Position numbers and translations under genes: made by a program
Notes under the pieces: model-generated
What the model was told of the DNA's origin: nothing
The model's input: the letters and a program-made list of their open reading frames with translations, nothing else
Database searches by the model: none
NCBI RefSeq assembly: GCF_016863315.1
Contig: NZ_BOOQ01000012.1
Location: 1 to 64,000 of the forward strand
Length of the DNA stretch: 64,000 nt
Reading direction: 5' to 3'
From: Planotetraspora silvatica
GTDB lineage: Bacteria > Actinomycetota > Actinomycetes > Streptosporangiales > Streptosporangiaceae
Shown: piece by piece, positions 61,398-64,000 of the stretch
Numbering within the stretch: the first letter of the stretch is position 1
Layout of the letters: every line of letters begins with the position of its first letter

Positions 61398-62477
61398 ATG
61401 GCGCAAGAATCCTCGCACGTCGCTCGTACGGCAGGCCCGCACCGGGTCGTCGTGATCGTGGACCAGAACTCCAACCCCTTCGAGCTGGGCTGCGCGACCG
61501 AGATCTTCGGCCTGCGCAGGCCCGAGATCGGGCGCGATCTCTACGACTTCCGCCTGTGCTCCCCTGAGCCGCGCACGCTGATGCGGGACGGGTTCTTCAC
61601 GCTCACGGGCGTCGCCGACCTGGAGGCGGCCGAATCGGCGGACACGTTGATCGTCCCCAACCGTCCCGACGTCGAGGTGCCCCGCCGCCCCGCCGTACTC
61701 GACGCCATCCGGCGGGCGCATGCGCGCGGCGCCCGCCTGGTCGGCTTCTGCAGCGGTGCTTTCACCTTGGCCGAGGCCGGGGTCCTCGACGGGCGCCGGG
61801 CCACCGCGCACTGGCAGTGGGCGGATTCCTTCCGGGCCCGCTTCCCGTCCGTCCGGCTCGAAACAGACGTGTTGTTCGTGGACGACGGTGACATCCTCAC
61901 GGCCGCGGGGAGCGCTGCCGCGCTCGACCTCGGCCTGTACATCGTCGGCCGCGACCACGGCGCGGAGGTCGCCAACTCCGTGAGCCGACGGCTCGTCTTC
62001 GCCGCGCACCGCGATGGCGGACAGCAGCAGTTCGTGGAGCGGCCCGTGCCGGACATTCCGGATGAGTCCTTGGCGCCCGTCCTCGCCTGGGCCCAGGAGC
62101 GGCTGGACGCCCCGATCACGGTGTCCGACCTCGCGGCGCGCGCGTCGGTCAGTCCGGCGACCCTGCATCGCCGCTTCCGGACGCAGCTGGGCACCACACC
62201 GCTGGCGTGGCTCACAGGTGAACGGCTTGCCCTGGCATGCCGGTTGATCGAGCGGGGCGAGTCGCGCTTCGAGATGGTCGCACGGCACAGTGGACTGGGC
62301 ACCGCCGCCAACCTGCGTGCGCTGATGCGCCGCAAGATCGGGCTCACTCCGTTGGAGTATCGGCACCGATTCGGCCTCGGGATCTCATACGTCGCCGGTG
62401 AGCCGGCCGGCACGCGCTTGATCCGGGCCGGCCGGGATCAGGCCAGACGGGTGGAGGAGATCCCGCCGTCTACGTAG
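61398..62477 (+). CDS. GlxA-family regulator (DJ-1/PfpI plus AraC HTH)
   Basis: A 359-residue regulator. Residues 15-190 are a DJ-1/PfpI domain (VVVIVDQNSNPFELGCATEIFGL; elbow Cys in LVGFCSGAFTLAEAG); residues 230-330 are an AraC-type double HTH (ITVSDLAARASVSPATLHRRFRTQLGTTPLAWLTGERLALACRLIERGESRFEMVARHSGLGTAANLRALM). Such proteins sense small metabolites. No RBS is obvious. Confidence 0.92.
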   Translation: MAQESSHVARTAGPHRVVVIVDQNSNPFELGCATEIFGLRRPEIGRDLYDFRLCSPEPRTLMRDGFFTLTGVADLEAAESADTLIVPNRPDVEVPRRPAVLDAIRRAHARGARLVGFCSGAFTLAEAGVLDGRRATAHWQWADSFRARFPSVRLETDVLFVDDGDILTAAGSAAALDLGLYIVGRDHGAEVANSVSRRLVFAAHRDGGQQQFVERPVPDIPDESLAPVLAWAQERLDAPITVSDLAARASVSPATLHRRFRTQLGTTPLAWLTGERLALACRLIERGESRFEMVARHSGLGTAANLRALMRRKIGLTPLEYRHRFGLGISYVAGEPAGTRLIRAGRDQARRVEEIPPST

Positions 62478-62499
62478 CGCGTCGAGCGTGAGAAGCGGA

Positions 62500-63459
62500 T
62501 CAAGCCCTGGCCCGGTTGAACAGGGCGCCCCAGTTGTGGATCTGCTCGAGCAGTTCGGGTGGGTCGAGGACGCGGAAATCGGCGCCGAGCACGCCCAGTG
62601 CCATGGTCGGCCAGTCGAGGGAGTCGGCGGTCATGCGCACCCGGCAGTGCTCGGCGTCGACCTCTTCGACGGTGCTCCACCTGCCGATCCGTTCGCGCAC
62701 GGTCGTGGCCGGGGCGTCGACCAGGACCTCCACCCTGTACGGGCGGGGCAGGTTGTCCAGGCCGGCACGGACGAACTCGGCGGCGTCGGCGGCAGGCAGG
62801 TCGCGGGGCCGGAACCGGGAACCGGTGCCGTGCGGCGCGGTGAGCCGGTCGACTCGGAAGCTGCGCCAGTCGTGCCGGGTGAGGTCGTAGGCGACCAGGT
62901 ACCAGCGGCGGCCGAGACAGACCAGCCGATGGGGTTCGACGTGCCGGTCGGTGTGCCGGCCGTCGGCGGCGGTGTAGGAGAACTGGAGGTGTTCGCTGTC
63001 CCGGCAGGCCAGCGCGACCGCGGTGAGCACGCCCGGCTCGACGCCCGCCCTGGCTGAGCCGTCCCAGCCGGCGGGCACGGTCATCGCGCGCAGCGCCTCG
63101 ACCCGGCGCCGCAGCCGGGCCGGCATCACCTGCACCACCTTGGCCAGCACCCGCACCGAGGACTCGGCGATGCCCTCCACCGCGCCCTGCGCGGCGGCCT
63201 GCAGCCCCACGGCCAGGGCGACCGCCTCCTCGTCGTCGATCACCAGCGGCGGCAGTGCCGCGCCCGCGGCAAGCTCGTACCCGCCGTCCACGCCGCGCTG
63301 CGCCTCAACCGGATAGCCCAGCTCGCGCAGCCGGTCGATGTCCCGGCGCAGGGTGCGGACCGAGACCCCCAGCCGCTCGGCCAGTTCGGTGCCCGGCCAG
63401 TACCGGTGGTTCTGCAGCAGGGACAGCAGTCGCAGCGTCCGGGTGCTGGTGTTCGCCAT
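62500..63459 (-). CDS. HTH-WYL regulator (YafY/PafC-like)
   Basis: The 319-residue protein has an N-terminal HTH (LRLLSLLQNHRYWPGTELAERLGVSVRTLRRDIDRLRELGYPVEAQRG) and a WYL domain (SYTAADGRHTDRHVEPHRLVCLGRRWYLVAYDLTRHDWRSFRVDRL) followed by a WCX extension. It is divergent from the DinB gene, about 100 bases apart, a frequent pairing. Confidence 0.92.
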   Translation of the reverse strand: MANTSTRTLRLLSLLQNHRYWPGTELAERLGVSVRTLRRDIDRLRELGYPVEAQRGVDGGYELAAGAALPPLVIDDEEAVALAVGLQAAAQGAVEGIAESSVRVLAKVVQVMPARLRRRVEALRAMTVPAGWDGSARAGVEPGVLTAVALACRDSEHLQFSYTAADGRHTDRHVEPHRLVCLGRRWYLVAYDLTRHDWRSFRVDRLTAPHGTGSRFRPRDLPAADAAEFVRAGLDNLPRPYRVEVLVDAPATTVRERIGRWSTVEEVDAEHCRVRMTADSLDWPTMALGVLGADFRVLDPPELLEQIHNWGALFNRARA

Positions 63460-63556
63460 GTTTCGATTCTTCCGCGATTCAGGTCAGAAAGTGACCGCTA
63501 TGCGGCCTAGCGTGGGTCCTGACCGACGGAACAGAAACAAACGGAGGGCGGAGACC

Positions 63557-64000
63557 ATGAGCGAGACCACGACCGTCAACGAGCTGACCACCCGCGACAT
63601 CACCGATGCGCCCGCCCCCACCGGCGAGCGCGCCGACCTGCTGGCGATGCTGGCCAAGCACCGGCACTTCTTGCGCTTCACCACCCGCGACCTCACCGAC
63701 GAGCAGGCGGGGCGGCGGACCACCGCCAGCGAGCTGTGCCTGGGCGGATTGATCAAGCACGTCGCAGCGGTCGAACGGACCTGGGCGGACTTCATCCTGG
63801 ACGGCCCGTCGGTGATGGGCGACTTCACCACCATGACCGAGGCCGACTGGACCCGAAGGGCCGACGAGTTCCGGCTGCTACCCGGCGAGACACTGGCCGG
63901 TGTGCTGGCCGACTACGCCGAGGTCGCTCACCGGACCGACGAACTGGTCGCCGCCCTGCCCGAACTGGACGCCACCCAGCCGCTGCCGAAGGCCCCGTGG
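63557..64000 (+). CDS. DinB-family protein, 3' end beyond window
   Basis: ATG at 63557 opens a frame with 148 codons to the edge. Translation includes GERADLLAMLAKHRHFLRFTTRDLTDEQAGRRTTASELCLGGLIKHVAAVERTWADFILDG, the four-helix DinB start with the first metal-binding His in IKHVAAVE. Members are mycothiol- or metal-dependent transferases. Only part of the gene is visible. Confidence 0.85.
   Translation, partial: MSETTTVNELTTRDITDAPAPTGERADLLAMLAKHRHFLRFTTRDLTDEQAGRRTTASELCLGGLIKHVAAVERTWADFILDGPSVMGDFTTMTEADWTRRADEFRLLPGETLAGVLADYAEVAHRTDELVAALPELDATQPLPKAPW

Overview
The window is chromosomal DNA of a high-GC Gram-positive actinomycete. Third codon positions are strongly G/C, GTG starts and ATGA overlaps are common, and the regulators (LAL-type LuxR, XRE/MmyB, XRE-STAND, WYL) and the CU044_5270-type partner of a sigma factor are typical of filamentous actinobacteria. 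A Streptosporangiales or Streptomyces-like host is my inference; nothing here fixes the genus.

Left end (1-6670, minus strand): a surface-glycan type cluster with a DUF4082 protein cut by the window edge, a parallel beta-helix lipoprotein, a BioF2/FemAB-like acyltransferase, a Cys-rich two-repeat protein of unknown function, a family 2 glycosyltransferase, a polysaccharide deacetylase and an Fe(II)/2-oxoglutarate dioxygenase. Several of these genes overlap by 1-4 bases.

6.8-23 kb: korAB (2-oxoacid:ferredoxin oxidoreductase) lies back to back with a class III aminotransferase and a ten-gene complex I operon, nuoABCHIJKLMN, that has no nuoD, E, F or G, followed by htpX. The layout suggests a ferredoxin- or otherwise-fed quinone reductase rather than a classical NADH dehydrogenase. 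Between nuoH and nuoI the operon is interrupted by about 1 kb holding an orphan coding fragment, a VapBC-type toxin-antitoxin pair behind a near-perfect 32-bp palindrome, and a cluster of DnaA-box-like sequences.

22.9-32.4 kb: ordinary chromosomal genes (flavin-binding PPOX protein, MarR plus FUSC exporter, polar amino-acid ABC transporter, XRE regulator, sigma factor with membrane partner, YajQ, GNAT).

32.48-44.33 kb: a putative genomic island. It starts in an intact tRNA-Tyr and ends at a second copy of the last 27 bases of that tRNA plus flanking DNA (35 identical bases, weaker similarity beyond). No integrase is visible. It carries LysR/SDR, ArsR/VOC, a TPR protein, a YVTN beta-propeller, a frameshifted collagen-like protein and an arsenic module: arsR with an aquaglyceroporin-arsenate reductase fusion, a second arsR with an ArsM-GNAT (ArsN1-like) fusion, and a divergent small Cys protein plus ArsI-like C-As lyase. 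Dyads lie at both arsR promoters. Together these could reduce and export arsenate, methylate arsenite, cleave methylarsenite and acetylate an arsenical or phosphinothricin-like amino acid.

44.6-64 kb: alpha/beta hydrolases, a vestigial SDR gene and three large STAND/LuxR regulators in close association, a pair of related small unknown proteins, a large secreted ExeM/NucH-like nuclease with two C-terminal carbohydrate-binding modules, a cupin, a GlxA-type regulator, a WYL regulator and a DinB protein cut by the right edge.
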